NCBI GenBank assembly: GCA_023053685.1
Contig: JALIGW010000032.1
Span: 5,535,288 to 5,599,287, forward strand
Reading direction: 5' to 3'
Length of the DNA stretch: 64,000 bases
From: Diadophis punctatus similis
Taxonomy: Eukaryota; Chordata; Lepidosauria; Squamata; Dipsadidae
A program made the translations under genes and the position numbers. This document shows, in pieces, positions 26,681-38,579 of this stretch (the first letter of the stretch is position 1; each line of letters starts with the position of its first letter). Under the pieces are notes generated by a model, which had not been told where the DNA came from, ran no database searches, and saw only the letters and a list, made by a program, of their open reading frames with translations.

Positions 26681-27213
26681 TGATCCAGGTTTACTGAACT
26701 TAACTTGTTGGCATTTTATGGTGCTGAACTTCTACAACTTAAAATTAAATTGCACTGTTTTGGATCAAGTCTGATATTAAATCTGAAATCTTGTTTAATT
26801 GTCGCTTACCTAGATGATAGAATTCATAGCTGTATTTTTTCTTCTTCCTGGGATTCCTGTGAAGCACTGAAATATCTTCGTTATTGAGGAACATATTGAA
26901 TAAGAAACAAACGTCTAAACAAATCCTGATAATATTCCATTTCACATGTGTTTCCTCATATGTTCACTTGGCTTCGTTATTACATTCATCTTCCATTTTA
27001 ACAATTCCATATGAAAATGTATTCCGAAGCCCTGTTTAAAAGATGCTTTTTTCCCCCTTGCAAAACACATCATCTGAAGATGCATTTTTGCACTTAAAAA
27101 AACACAAAAAAACCCACCCTACTCTGAAACACTTTGGGAAGGATGAGAGAATAGATAATTGTGTTCCAATTTGCAAATTAACCTGGAAGACCAGACCCAA
27201 GCTGGTGTGCTTT

Positions 27214-27246
<33 letters not shown>

Positions 27247-27864
27247 AACATCCTTGGAAAGGACAATGTTGGTTGCACGGTTTTTAAAAAAGTGTCTGCC
27301 CAGACGATGAGCTGTATCCTGGGTTTTTGAGGTTGTTCTTGTTTTTTGCATAATCTGACTCCCTTTTCACTGTCAAAATGGAAGAAGAGACGATCAAATC
27401 CTCCACTAAACAGGCTCCAGATTTTAACATCGACAGGCTAATTCGGGGAGCTCAGCCAGAAGGGTCAAGAATAAACCCCGACATGACAAAAAGAGCATCT
27501 TAGAACTATTTAATTCCGCATAAATTATATGGTACAGTTTGGACGCATCACATTTCACGCTCAATTAGTGCCACTTTTACAGGGAGGCGATCCTGACTGC
27601 AGGGCGCATGGCAGGAGAAGCCCACCCTGGGGAGGGAGGGAGGGGGGGAAATGGTGGTGCTTCGAGTTAGAGCTGTAACCATGGCAATGGCAGAAACCCT
27701 CGCCAAGCGCTGGAGATGGATATCGACTGTATCTCAAAGTAATAATTAAAAAAACCAGGGTACCTGTAAAGACTTTGTGTGAGAGATGAGTAGAGCAGGA
27801 GTGGGCCAGGGGTGATACAGCTCAAAGGGAGGAGAACAGGAATTGGGCCACGGTGGGCCTCCAC
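26681..27864. other. Spacer with (CA)n
   Basis: A/T-rich single-copy-looking DNA with (CA)n at about 27217-27244. No gene recognised. Confidence 0.45.
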
Positions 27865-27990
27865 CGTGACTTAGAATAACTTTATTGCCACTTTGAATGT
27901 AGACTAATCGGCATACATTAAAATGGAATTACGCTGCTCTCAAAGGGTCTCCACTCCTAATATAAACATAAATACGACAAGATAAGTAAA

Positions 27991-28081
<91 letters not shown>

Positions 28082-28826
28082 ACAAACAAACAAACAAACA
28101 AACAAACATGCAGGTACCCACATATATTATATGATGTGGAGAAACAACACAGTCTAGTTCGGATGTATATATGTACATGGCGAGAGAAACGAATCTTGCA
28201 AGTTTGCCAGATGGATGGCCTAGGGAACAAAGCTGTTACAGAATCTTGAAGTCCTGCTAGAAATATTCAAAACCTTCTCCCAGAGGGGAGCAACAGGAAC
28301 AGACCGTGAAGTGGATGTGTGGGGTCTTTAACAATGCTTGGAGCTCTAAGCACATAGCGCTTCTTATAATCTTCTCTGCTGTCCTCACCACTCTCTGTAG
28401 GGACTTTCTATCTGAGGCGCTTCAGCCACCAAACCAAATAGGGATGGTGTTTGTTAAAATGCTCTCCATGGTGCCTCTGTAAAAAGTGGCCAGGATAGGA
28501 GGAGAAAGATGTGCTCTCCTCATCTGACACAAGAAATGCAGACACTGGTTTGCACGCTTCACTAAGGATGAAGTGTGGAGAGACCAAGTCAGATTGCTAG
28601 TTAGCTGCACCCCCAGATACTTAATACTGTGGATCACCTCTACATCTGCATCCTTGATACTGAGTGCAATATGACCATGCCAGCTCTTTCTAAAATCTGT
28701 GATGATCTCCTTTGTTTTATTAACATTTAGAACCAGGTTACTTTTATTGCACCAGTCCACCAGAGCCTTCACCTCTTCCCTATACGCATCTTCATTGTCA
28801 TCCCAGATAAGACCCACCACTGCCAT
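27865..28826 (-). pseudogene. Rex1-like LINE with internal TAAG/CAAG/CAAA array
   Basis: The minus frame 28422-28826 reads YREEVKALVDWCNKSNLVLN, NKTKEIITDFRK, IKYLGVQLTSNLTWS, LCQMRRAHLSPPILATFYRG and ESILTNTIPIWFGG: the reverse-transcriptase thumb of a Rex1/CR1-group LINE. A 3' UTR follows with (TAAG)n, (CAAG)n and (CAAA)n at 27984-28108. The end contains CATTTTAATGTATGCCGATT (minus), also found at 35540 and 38830. Confidence 0.85.
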
Positions 28827-28849
28827 GTCAGGATCCTTCCAATGAGATG

Positions 28850-29697
28850 CCGTTCATTGTGAGAAAAGTCAGGTCCTGCACTTAGTCAGGAGAAACCAAA
28901 TGCCCAGGTAGAGAAGAAGTGGCACCTGGCTGAACAGAAGGGCCTATGAGAGGGATCTAGGAGCCTTGGTAGACCAGCCCTGGTGAGGCCACACTTGGGA
29001 CACTGTGTCCAGTTCTGGTTCCCACAATACAAAAAAGATGTTGAAGCCCCAGAAAGTGTGCAGGGAAGAGCAACAGAGATTATAAAAGGTCTGGAGAATA
29101 AACCATATGAAGAATGGTTCAAAAACCTAGGTCTTGTCTAACGAAAAAAAGAGAAGAGAAGAGAAGAGAAGAGGGGGTAAATTTACCCCCCAAAGCACCT
29201 GAAGGCAGGACAAGAAGTAATGGGTGGAAGCTTATCAAAGAGAGATTCAACCTAGAATTAAGGAGAAATTTCTGATGGTGAAAACAATTAGCTAACAGTG
29301 CGCGCTCGTCTGGGCCGCAACCCGGAAAATTTGCCTGCGCCTGAAAATGAGCTTCCAGTTTCTGGTGCGCACATGCGTGCCGGCCTGCTAGTCTTCCGGG
29401 TTTCTGGCACGCATGTTCGTGCGATGATCAGCTGGCCGGCACGCAAGCTCACGCAGGAAAACAGTAGACTAGCTCTTCCAGTTTCCGGCACTGCTGCACG
29501 CATGAAGGCCAGCTGATCATCACACGCGCATGCATGCCAGGAACCCGGAAGAGGAACAGGCAACGCCGCACGTGCCAGGTGACATGGCTCCGTGTGCCAC
29601 TTCGGGTATGCGTGCCATAGGTTCACCATCATGGATATAGGGTTTCCTGCTTGGTCCAGAGGTTGGACTACAAGACCTTGAAGGTCCCCTTCCATGT
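28850..29697 (+). mobile_element. CR1 fragment with inserted MITE
   Basis: Degenerate CR1 ORF2 text (GAGGCCACACTTGGGACACT, AAAGCACCTGAAGGCAGGAC) runs to 29290. It resumes at 29635 with GGGTTTCCTGCTTGGTCCAG and GGTTGGACTACAAGACC. Confidence 0.85.
29298..29634. mobile_element. MITE copy, CGTGCCATAGGTTCACC family
   Basis: The right end CGTGCCATAGGTTCACCATC matches the right end of the complete element at 33351-33673. The left end is diverged or lost. GC- and CpG-rich, non-coding. Confidence 0.65.
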
Positions 29698-29714
29698 AAA
29701 TTGGATACTCCAAA

Positions 29715-30035
29715 GCTCATCATCATCATCATCCCTCCCAGCACTGATGATATTGCATAGTTGGGTCATGAAATGTCTGCAGGAAAACAATCAAACTCAG
29801 AGAGCACCAAGGACCCCACAGTTCTCCTCCTCCACCTCCTCCTGCTCTCTGCACACCCCACTCTCTTCTAGCACTGATGATATTACCTAGTTGGGTCATG
29901 AAACGTCTGCAAGAAAATAACCAAGTTCAGAGCACCAAGGACCTCACAGTCCTCCTCCTCCTCGTCCTCCGCCTCCTCCGCCTCCTCCTCCTCCTCGTCC
30001 TCCTCCTCCTCCTCCTCCTCTTTCTTCTCCTTGTC
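29715..30035 (+). mobile_element. PLE 3' units with (CTC)n
   Basis: Two tail units (29735-29820 and 29862-29955), each GCACTGATGATATT, ATGAAA, TCTGCA, CAGAGnGCACCAAGGAC, followed by a CTC-rich tract to about 30022. Confidence 0.8.
29866..29915 (+). ncRNA. Hammerhead-like fold in PLE tail (best copy)
   Basis: Stem I is TTCT-A-GCA (29866-29873) with TGC-A-AGAA (29908-29915). Core CTGATGA (29874-29880); stem II TTACC against GGTCA is imperfect, loop TAGTTG; GAAA at 29900-29903; CGTC at 29904-29907 with predicted cleavage after 29907. The catalytic core letters are intact. The helix II junction is one nucleotide longer than canonical. Confidence 0.45.
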
Positions 30036-30596
30036 CTTTCCTGATTCACAGATGGTAATCTGAATTTTGGCAGCAAATGCGCAGGAAGATCAGTCCAACA
30101 ATGCCTTCAGAGTAACGGTCCTGTTGAGGGAATTAAGTTAATATGATTTCCCATACTTAATTTGAATCCCAATAACAAGTGCACATATACCGTTCAATAA
30201 AAGGAACAACGAAAGGTTTGCTAAAGTCATTATTCCAATCGTTTTCTTCATAAAAGAATCCTCTTGTTTGGTGACTTGTCATTTATCATTGGACGGGATA
30301 GCTAATGCCTTAGAAAACAGAAATAAAATGTAGATATTCCATTTTGATCGCTCGGAGAAATGAGCTGAAAGTAACTGAATGAAATATAACCCAGGGAAAG
30401 GCAGAGTTCTGCAGTTAGCTAACAGAAATGAAATCCTCAGATACAAAAGGGGAATAAGATTTTGCAATAGGAATTCATTGAGAGCTAAATATGAGACAGC
30501 AGGAATAATAATACGCCCGCCAGGAGTGCAAATGGAGTTCTTGGATGCCTCAGCTAGAGTCTAATTTTCAAATCATAAGAACATCTGTGGAGATTC
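30036..30596. other. Unannotated spacer
   Basis: A/T-rich. No supportable gene or repeat was seen. Confidence 0.4.
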
Positions 30597-30790
30597 TCAG
30601 TCATCCAGTTCACAGTTGTCCCAAAGGTGCTTTTTCAAAAGGCAACTGGACTTTGCTTTTCCTTGAAGACGTTTCGCTTCTCATCCAAGAAGCTTCTTCG
30701 GTTCTGCGTGAATGGTGGAGGATGGAAGGATTTATATTCCTTGTAGTCATCTGGTCATTGGAGCTCCCTCTGAGAGTCACTGAGTCCGCT
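30597..30790 (-). mobile_element. Second PLE-like tail family
   Basis: The minus strand carries GAAGAAGCTTCTTGGATGAG, AAGCGAAACGTCTTCAAGG, GTCCAGTTGCC and TGAGAATCTCCACAG, matching 41222-41545. It belongs to a different family from the CACTGATGATG tails but shares the GAAACGTC core and stem-loop geometry. Confidence 0.6.
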
Positions 30791-30813
30791 TGGAGGTTTA
30801 TCTGTGCCCAACC

Positions 30814-31435
30814 CAGTGGTGGGATTCAAATTTTTTAACAACCGGTTCTGTGGGCGTAGCTTATTTGGGGGCATGGCTTGGTAGTCATGTGACTGGGCGG
30901 GTGTGGCCAGCTGGTCATGTGACCGGGTGGGCATGGCCAGCTGGTCATGTGACCGGGTGGGCATGGCTACGTGCATAGGGACTACTCAGAGGGCTGAAAA
31001 AAGTGAATTATGACCAGTCCTCGCACTTACGACCGTCCTCACATGTATGCCTGTTGCAGCATTCTTAACAACCGTGTCACTCATTTCACAACTGCGGTGC
31101 TTCTCTTCACCATGATGACAAGATAGGGCGCAAAACGTAAAATGTGAGGACAGTCATAAGTGGGAGGACCAGTCAAAAATCACTTTTTCAGCCCTCTGAG
31201 TAGTCCCTATGTGCACCCGGTGTGGCAAGGTGGTCATATGACTGGGTGGGCGTGGCCAACTCAACGTTACTCACGTCGAGGGGCGCTTCTCCTCGCCTGG
31301 CCTCTCGTGACCATGGGGATGCTGCAACGGTCGTAAGTGTGAAAAATGGTCATAAGTCACTTTTTTCAGTGCCATTGTAACTTTGAATGGTCACTAAATG
31401 AACTGTTGTAAGTCAAAGATTACCTGTATAAAAAT
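30814..31435. mobile_element. Overlapping MITE fragments
   Basis: The left edge CAGTGGTGGGATTC belongs to the CAGTGGTGGG hAT family. A GGTCATGTGACCGGGTGGGC motif is repeated three times (30889-30965). From about 31000 a second MITE with GACTTACGACC-type ends overlaps, with its other end near 31425 (TTGTAAGTCAAAGATTACCT). Boundaries were not resolved. Confidence 0.5.
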
Positions 31436-31439
31436 ACAA

Positions 31440-32529
31440 AATCTCTAAATGCTCTAAATACCAATCATCAGATTAGAAATACCTGCAAGCCGGAGTTACA
31501 GATCAGGCAGGGTGCCAGAGCACCTCGAGGAATTAAAATAGTTAAAATGCAGTGATAACTATCAGCAGCCGACTCTTTCTCATCAAGTGAAACCCTTTAG
31601 CAGAGAGGTCATTTAAGCTCTCCAGAAAGAGCACACCAATCCTTAGATCCATTTGCGCCACTTAAAGATACCAGCTGGTCTCACTCACCTCATAAAATAT
31701 CCTAAAAAAATCATCCAGGTTTAAAGAAAGAGCACATGCCCCCCCAGAAAGGCAGTAAAAAAACCAGTGCCAAGCTTGCATCCTGCCTCTTGGAAGTACA
31801 CCCCAAAAGGACAGTGCCAAGAACCACTAAGGCAGTGAAGGAAGACCCCCTCCCCAGATAGAAAAAGCTCTTGAGATAAGCCTAACTAGAATGGAGCAAA
31901 GGAGCAAACATAGTAGCTGTTGCTTGTTAAACCAATTATCAGAACAAAGAGACACAGGAACTAGCCAGATTTCTGAAGCTGCTTATTTTCAGGAACAGAG
32001 ATTAACATTTTTTCCTTCCAAACAAAGCTGAATAGGGAAAATTATCCCATCAATAAACACAGGATTAAACATCACCAAGCACAGAATTAATCTTCACCAA
32101 AAACCAGTTTTAGACCAAAAGTCAGAAAGGGTATGTAAACTCACGTTTGAATGTCAATCTTTCTAGCTAGCCAAGAAGCCTTGCTGAATGTCACTCATCT
32201 TGCTTCCTTGTCATTAAAAGCTTCTTTCCGGCAGCTCTGTGCTGGAAGAACTCCAACAGGGCAGTATTTCCTCCCAACAGCAGTGTAAAAAGCTTAAAAC
32301 AACCCTTCTCCTCTAAGAAAATCAAGCAAAGAAAAAAAAAGGTACCAGCAAAGAGAAAAAAAACAAAACCTCCAGAGACAGTAAGTCTAGGCGTACTGCC
32401 GAGAATGTCATAAGGGTTAATGGAGAAGCAGTTTCTGTAAGCAGGGCAATAAAGATTAGGCTATAGAAATAACACCAGAATGTTGTAATTCCTTACTGGA
32501 GTAACCCTGTAAAGTGGGAAAAAACAAAA
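31440..32529. other. Possible degenerate LTR region
   Basis: No coding frame. 32100-32279 has an LTR-like order (GGTATGTAAACTC, CATTAAAAGCTTC, end CTCCCAACA), but no paired start or target duplication was found. Confidence 0.3.
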
Positions 32530-32814
32530 GGAAATTTCTTCTAACAACCGGTTCTACGAACTGTTTAAAAATTTAACAACTGGTTCTAGAGAACCCGTTA
32601 GAGCCAGTAGAATCCCACTCAGCTTCTGCACATGCTCAGAAGAAATTTTTTTTTAAAAAAATTCGAATCTTTTTTAAAAATAAAAAATAAAAAAAGATGG
32701 CAGCGCCCATGGACCGGCACTGACCAATCCGGTTCAGTGACATCATCGTGATGTCACCAGCGGGTTGCTACCAGTTCAGGTGAACCAGTCTGAATCAGGA
32801 GGAACCCACCCCTG
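32530..32814. mobile_element. hAT MITE fragment, CAGTGGTGGG family
   Basis: AACAACCGGTTCTACGAACT at the left and GGAACCCACCCCTG at the right (ends 32814). The left terminus is not intact. Confidence 0.65.
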
Positions 32815-32969
32815 GGTAGTCTCCTACAATCCAATTACCAGCTGCTTCTCTGAAACCCTTGAGGTCCATCCACCTATTTACTGGTATCTCATCTTTAGAT
32901 GCCTGCTAAGAAGCCCCAGCCAGATATGACAGAAAGTAGGTAAGTAAGTAAATAAGAATATCTGAAGCT

Positions 32970-33350
32970 CCGGGCTAAAATGTAGAGTTCTTGGTGCTCT
33001 CTGAGCTTGGTTGTTTGCATGGAGGAGGAGGAGGAGGAGGAGGAGGAGGAGGAGGAGGAGGAGGAGGAGGAGGAGGAGGAGGAGGAGGAGGAGGAGAAGA
33101 AGAAGAAGAAGAAGAAGAAGAAGAAGAAGAAGAAGAAGAAGAAGAAGAAGAAGAAGAAGAAGAAGAAGAAGAAGAAGAAGACGACTATGGGGAGAGAGTG
33201 GGGCTTGTAGAGTGGGGGGGCCAAAAGGACTCTGCGTCCTTGGTGCTCTCTATGCTTAATTTTTTTTCTTGAAGACATTTCATGACCATACTAGGTAATC
33301 TCTTCAATGCTAGAAGGAATTGGGGTTTGCTCCTTGTTTATATTCTAGTG
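32970..33350 (-). mobile_element. PLE 3' units with (GGA)n(GAA)n
   Basis: Two minus-strand tail units flank a pure array of (GGA)n (33020-33095) passing sharply into (GAA)n (33096-33180). The inner edge TGTTTATATTCTAGTG continues across the MITE at 33351 into ACTTCCCTATCAGTGTTG at 33682, as in the PLE text at 12190-12250. Confidence 0.8.
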
Positions 33351-33673
33351 CAGTGATGGCGAACCTTTTTTGGTTCACGTGCCAAAAGGGGGGAGCGGGG
33401 GGTCGCACACGCATGTGCCCACACCCATAGTTCCATGCGGCCTCCCCGCACATGCGCACATGATCCCCCATTCCCGGCATGTGATGGCACGCCTGTTTTT
33501 TGCTCTCCCCAGGCTTCAGAGCCTTTCTAAAAGCCTGGGGAGAGCGAAAAGTGCCTTCCCCCCCCCCGGAGGCCCTCTGGAGGCCAGAAATGGGCCGTTT
33601 CAAGTTTCAGCCTGTTTCTTGACTCCCAGTGGGCCCAGACATGAGCTCGCGTGCCATAGGTTCACCATCATGG
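33351..33673. mobile_element. hAT MITE, CAGTGATGGCGAACC family, 323 bp
   Basis: Ends CAGTGATGGCGAACC and GGTTCACCATCATGG. The exact 8-bp duplication TTCTAGTG flanks it (33343-33350 and 33674-33681). It is inserted in the PLE. Confidence 0.93.
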
Positions 33674-33681
33674 TTCTAGTG

Positions 33682-34347
<666 letters not shown>

Positions 34348-34994
34348 GATCTGTATATGGCCAGATCTGGCCTTTGAAAAAATCTGCCTCCAATTTCCCT
34401 GCAAATTTCACCCCCTGAGCCAAGATTCCTCCCCACTCCTTGTTCTCTCCCCCACCACACAGGAAATCGTGACCCATTGCATCCCTGCAGAGAAACCCTC
34501 AGCTGCCCTGAGAAGCCGGGTGCCCTCCTCTCTCCTTGAGCATCTGGCTCTCCCCGTCATCTCATTAGCCACAGGCCCTCCCGTTCTCCTTGGCATCTCA
34601 TTTCCAGGATCATTAGTGACAGGTCTCTAAATGGCTTGACATTCTCTGCTTTGCAAGCGAGGCTGCCCGCCTTTAATATGCAGCTGGTTTGTTTGGATGC
34701 AGAACGGAATTGTCTCTCTCGCTCTCTCTCTGCTGTGAATGCCAAGCACGAGGCAGGTGGCGTACAGACCCTGGTGACCACAGAGAGCGGCTCTAAGCCT
34801 TGGTCTCTCCAGCTTCCTGGGAGCTCAGGAAGGACCTCAACATGTGGAGCCATGGGGGGCAACAACAGGACACAGCTGGAACCAAAGACCAGATCTGTCA
34901 TTTGACAAATCAGCTGTGTGTTTTCTTCTAGGATTTTCTGCAAGATGCTCAGCATTCAAGAACTGCATTTGGTGATGCCCAGAAAGATGGTTAA
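34348..34994. other. Unannotated spacer
   Basis: No supportable gene or repeat was seen. Confidence 0.4.
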
Positions 34995-35375
34995 CAGATT
35001 AACAGAATTATAAGGGACCTTATAATTCTAGTCCAACCCCCTGCCCAACCAGGAGACCCCACTACACAACTTCTGACAGATGGCAATCCAGTCTCTTCTT
35101 GAAAGCCTCCAGTGATGAAGCTCCCACAACCTCCGAAGGCAACTTCTGTTCCATGGGTTGATTGTTCTCACTGTCAGAAAATTTCTCCTTATTTCCAGGT
35201 TGAATCTCTCCTTGTTCAGTTTCCATCCATTATTCCTTGTCTGTTGTTCGGGTGCTTTGGAAAACAGCTTGACCCTCTCCTCTCTGTGGCAGCCCCTCAA
35301 ATATTGGAAGACTGCTATCCTGTCTCCCCTGGTCCTTCACTTCACTAGACTAGCCATGCCCGGTTCCTGTAATTC
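34995..35375 (-). pseudogene. CR1 ORF2 C-terminal fragment
   Basis: The minus frame reads MRGCHREERVKLFSKAPEQQ, RNFLTVRTINPWNR and so on. The 3' end is at 34995 (AACAGAATTATAAGGGACC). Confidence 0.88.
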
Positions 35376-35384
35376 ACAAGATTC

Positions 35385-35600
35385 GTTTTTCTTGCCATGT
35401 ACAGTATATGTATACATCTGAAGTAGACTGTGTTGTTTCTCGGTGTCATAGAATATATGTTGGTACATGCATAATTTTTTTTGGTCATGTTTATGTAGTG
35501 TATATTGTTGGTGGTGACCCTTTGAGAGCTAGCTGTATGCAACAAAATTTCATTTTAATATATGCCAATTAGTATTATCAAAGTGACAATAACGTTATTG
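35385..35600 (+). mobile_element. Rex1-like LINE 3' end
   Basis: CCTTTGAGAGCTAGCTGTAT, then TTTCATTTTAATATATGCC and AAAGTGACAATAACGTTATT match the 3' end of the 27865 element (reverse) and 38806-38888. Confidence 0.75.
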
Positions 35601-36059
35601 TGAGTGTGGTAGAAGTGAGAGGAGAGGAAGAGATGCTTGGAGAGGAAGAACTGACCTGTAGAGTGGCAACACAACACAACCGGGCATGCCGAAAACCCTA
35701 GAGGAGAAACAGCAGGGCAATGCAGGAGATGGGGTGGCATCAGGACCCTGGACAGAGCCAGAAGCAGCTGAGTGCAGGAGGGAAGCCCACCAGCAGGGAC
35801 CAGGAGAGTTGATGACTAGGGTGGGTTCCTCCTTTGGGTAGGTCTTCTTCTCACAGGGGAGCGGAATGGTGGAGGAGAGGCACAGCTTGAAGTCCAGATG
35901 GTCTCTGAAGCTAAACGAATCAAGTGGGAGAAAGTAGGTGGAGAATGAAGGATGGACAGTGGAGGAGTGGATATGGTCGGTTGGGCCACACCAGCTTTTC
36001 CAGGACCAGCTTCTGCAGTGGGACAGGACCTTCTCCTTTGGATCAGAACTCCTCCTCAG
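35601..36059. other. Unannotated spacer
   Basis: No supportable gene or repeat was seen. Confidence 0.4.
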
Positions 36060-36600
36060 GTTCTGACTGTAACTCTACAACAGTAGAATAAAACACCAAA
36101 CAACAGCCTAATCAAGGAAGCACCAAAAATACTCCCAGCAACACTGACAGGTCAAGTCACTTGTATATAAACAGAGAGCAAACCCTGCACTCTTCCAGCA
36201 CTGATGATGTTCTCTAGTTGGGTCATGAAACATCTGCAAGCAAACAGCTAGGCTCAGAGAGCACAAAGGACTCCACAGCCGCCCTCCTCCTCCTCCTCCT
36301 CCTCCTCCTCCTCCTCCTCCTCCTCCTCCTCCTCCTCCTCCTCCTCCTCCTCCTCCTCCTCCTCCTCCTCCCTTCTAGCACTGATGAAGTTCCCTAGTTG
36401 GGTCACGAAACATCTGCAAGAAAACAACCAAGCTCAGAGAGCACCAAGGACCCCACAATCCTCCTTCTCCTCCCCCTCCCCACAAACCCCCTCCCTTCTA
36501 GCACTGATGAAGTTCCCTAGTTGGGTCATGAAACATCTGCAAGGAAACAAGCAGGCTCAGGGAGCACCCAGGGGCCCCCAATTGAACCCCGAGCTACAGA
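36060..36600 (+). mobile_element. PLE 3' end with (CTC)n and three tail units
   Basis: The part upstream of the tails (AACACTGACAGGTCAAGTCA, TATATAAACAGAGAGCAAAC) matches 12190-12240. Units at about 36193, 36376 and 36496 are separated by a pure (CTC)n tract at 36283-36370. Confidence 0.8.
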
Positions 36601-37180
36601 GGTTCTCTTCTACTGAACCCAACTCTGCAGAGCACAGGCCTCTAATCCCCTGGGTCTTTGGAGTAAGAACAGGCTGAGTCCATGAAAGTCCATCTGGGTT
36701 TCTGGTTATTCAGCTCTTGTGGATGTCTCTCCCAGCTGCATCAGGACGCCCGGTTCTCCTCCCTCCAGTCCAGAGCTATTGAGGAAAAGGTAATGGATTC
36801 ATTAGCAGTCTGGCATGAATCATCGCAGCAGCCGAGGCTTGTATGTTGCTGTGTGTGTCAGGGAGCCCCTCTTGTGTACATTGATCTCTCGGCCTGCTTT
36901 GCAGATGGCTCTGTGTTCCTTTAATAAAGCTTTAGATGTCTCTGCCTTCATCCGCCTTGCCCTCCTATCTCCAGCATCACCTGCTGTCACTACTGATTGA
37001 TTAGGGTAGCCATGGCAACCCAGGAGCCAGTCAATCAGATCACAGTGCTCTGTCTACTGTCCTGACATCTGGGTTGCCCACATGTGGTCTAACACAACAA
37101 ATTGGTTTAATGACAGTGCCACTAACAAAAAATGTAGGCATGCAATAAAAGCAAAAAAGAACAAATAATAAAATAAATCT
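36601..37180. other. Unannotated spacer
   Basis: No supportable gene or repeat was seen. Confidence 0.4.
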
Positions 37181-37535
37181 TCCTTGCTTGCTTGCTTGCT
37201 TCCTTTTCTCCACTCTCCTTCCTGTCTTCCTTCCCTCCACCCATATCTTTCCTTCCTTCCTTCCTTCCTTCCTTCCTTCCTTCCTTCCTTCCTCCCCTCC
37301 CCTCCCCTTCTTTTTCCTTCCTTCCTTCCCTCCATCCCTCCATCCCCTTCTTTTTACTTCCTTCCTTTCTTCCTTCCTTCCTTCCCTCCCTTCCTCACTC
37401 CATCCATCCATCCATGCATCCCTTCCTTTCCCTCCCTCTCATCTTCCTTCCTTCCTTCCTTCCTTCCTTCCTTCCTTCCTTCCTTCCTTCCTTCCTTCCT
37501 TCCTTCCTTCCTTCCCTCCCTCCCTCCCTCCTTTT
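37181..37535. repeat. (TTCC)n pyrimidine tract
   Basis: (TTGC)n start, then long (TTCC)n runs with CCCTCC interruptions. Open frames here are low-complexity. Confidence 0.92.
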
Positions 37536-37930
37536 TTTACCTGGGATATTATGCAATAATTAGAACTCAAGCAGAATCTGATTATCTTTTATTTTTATTC
37601 ATTATAATTGCTCAAGCTTCATACACACCCACATTCATGGTCAACAGGCTGCAACACAATCCTGGCCAGCTGAATCTAGAGTTGTTGGAGATGGCAGATC
37701 TGTCCAGATGATTCTGGGCACAGATGGCATGTTCTGACAAGTGCTTTGCGCTGCCCTTCATTTTCTCCTGGGCCAGCAGCACTCCATTCACATGTCACCA
37801 CAGCTGCCATCATGAGTGTGACTCTTTCTGTGCCTGGATTAAGAGAGAGAGATGCTGCTTTCATTTCAGGTATCATTTGGTCCAGACCAGTTGCAACTGT
37901 TACTGTTCGCTTCTATGCATGTATGTCTCC
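37536..37930. other. Unannotated spacer
   Basis: No supportable gene or repeat was seen between two TTCC tracts. Confidence 0.4.
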
Positions 37931-38172
37931 TTCCTTCCTTCCTCCCTCCCTCCCTTCCTTCCTTCCTTCCTTCCTTCCTTCCTTCCTTCCTTCCTTCCTC
38001 CTCCTTTCTCTTTTCTCTACTCTTCTCTTCTCTTCTCTCCTCTCCCTCCCTCCCATCTCCTTGTTTCCTTTCTCCTCTCTTCTCCTCTCCTCTTCCTTCC
38101 TTCCTTCCTTCCTCCTTTCTCCCTCCTTCCCCTTCCCTTCCCTCCCTTTCCTCTTCTTTCCTCTTCTTTCCC
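37931..38172. repeat. (TTCC)n / TCTTC pyrimidine tract
   Basis: (TTCC)n to 38000, then mixed CTCTTC/CTCCC blocks. Confidence 0.9.
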
Positions 38173-38220
38173 TCCAAATTATGTGTCACCTCTCAGAACG
38201 AGACCATATTTAGCACACAG

Positions 38221-38222
38221 CT

Positions 38223-38314
<92 letters not shown>

Positions 38315-38549
38315 TTTGTGAGATTTATATACCGCCTCACAGTGCAAGCACTCTCTAAGCGGTTTACACCATTAAGCAATGTATATTTATATTGCCCCCA
38401 ACAATCTGGGTCCTCATTTTACCCACCTCGGAAGGATGGAAGGCTGAGTCAACCTTGAGCCGGTGAGATTTGAACAGCTGAACTGCGGATCACAGTCAGC
38501 TAAAGTGGCCTGCAGTACTGCACTCTAACTGCTGCGCCACCTCGGCTCT
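38221..38549 (-). mobile_element. tRNA-derived SINE with long (TAAA)n tail
   Basis: Read on the minus strand: head with CGAGGTGGCGCAGCAGTTAG (A box), GTTCAAATCTCACCGGCTC (B box), the same body as the 10688 copy, and a tail of about 24 TAAA units (38221-38318). Confidence 0.9.
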
Positions 38550-38579
38550 ATTGACTTCAGCTGCATCTGTGGATGACAG

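Noticed and set aside
30814..32814. A single 2-kb hAT transposon from CAGTGGTGGG to CCCACCCCTG
   Set aside because: The 8-bp flanks do not match (GCCCAACC against GGTAGTCT) and no transposase frame lies between. Treated as separate fragments.
33007..33272. Poly-Gly, poly-Glu and poly-Arg frames
   Set aside because: Translations of (GGA)n and (GAA)n in a PLE tail.
37184..38358. Serine/proline/phenylalanine-rich frames of 120-244 codons
   Set aside because: They follow the TTCC tracts and the SINE (TAAA)n tail. No independent coding evidence.
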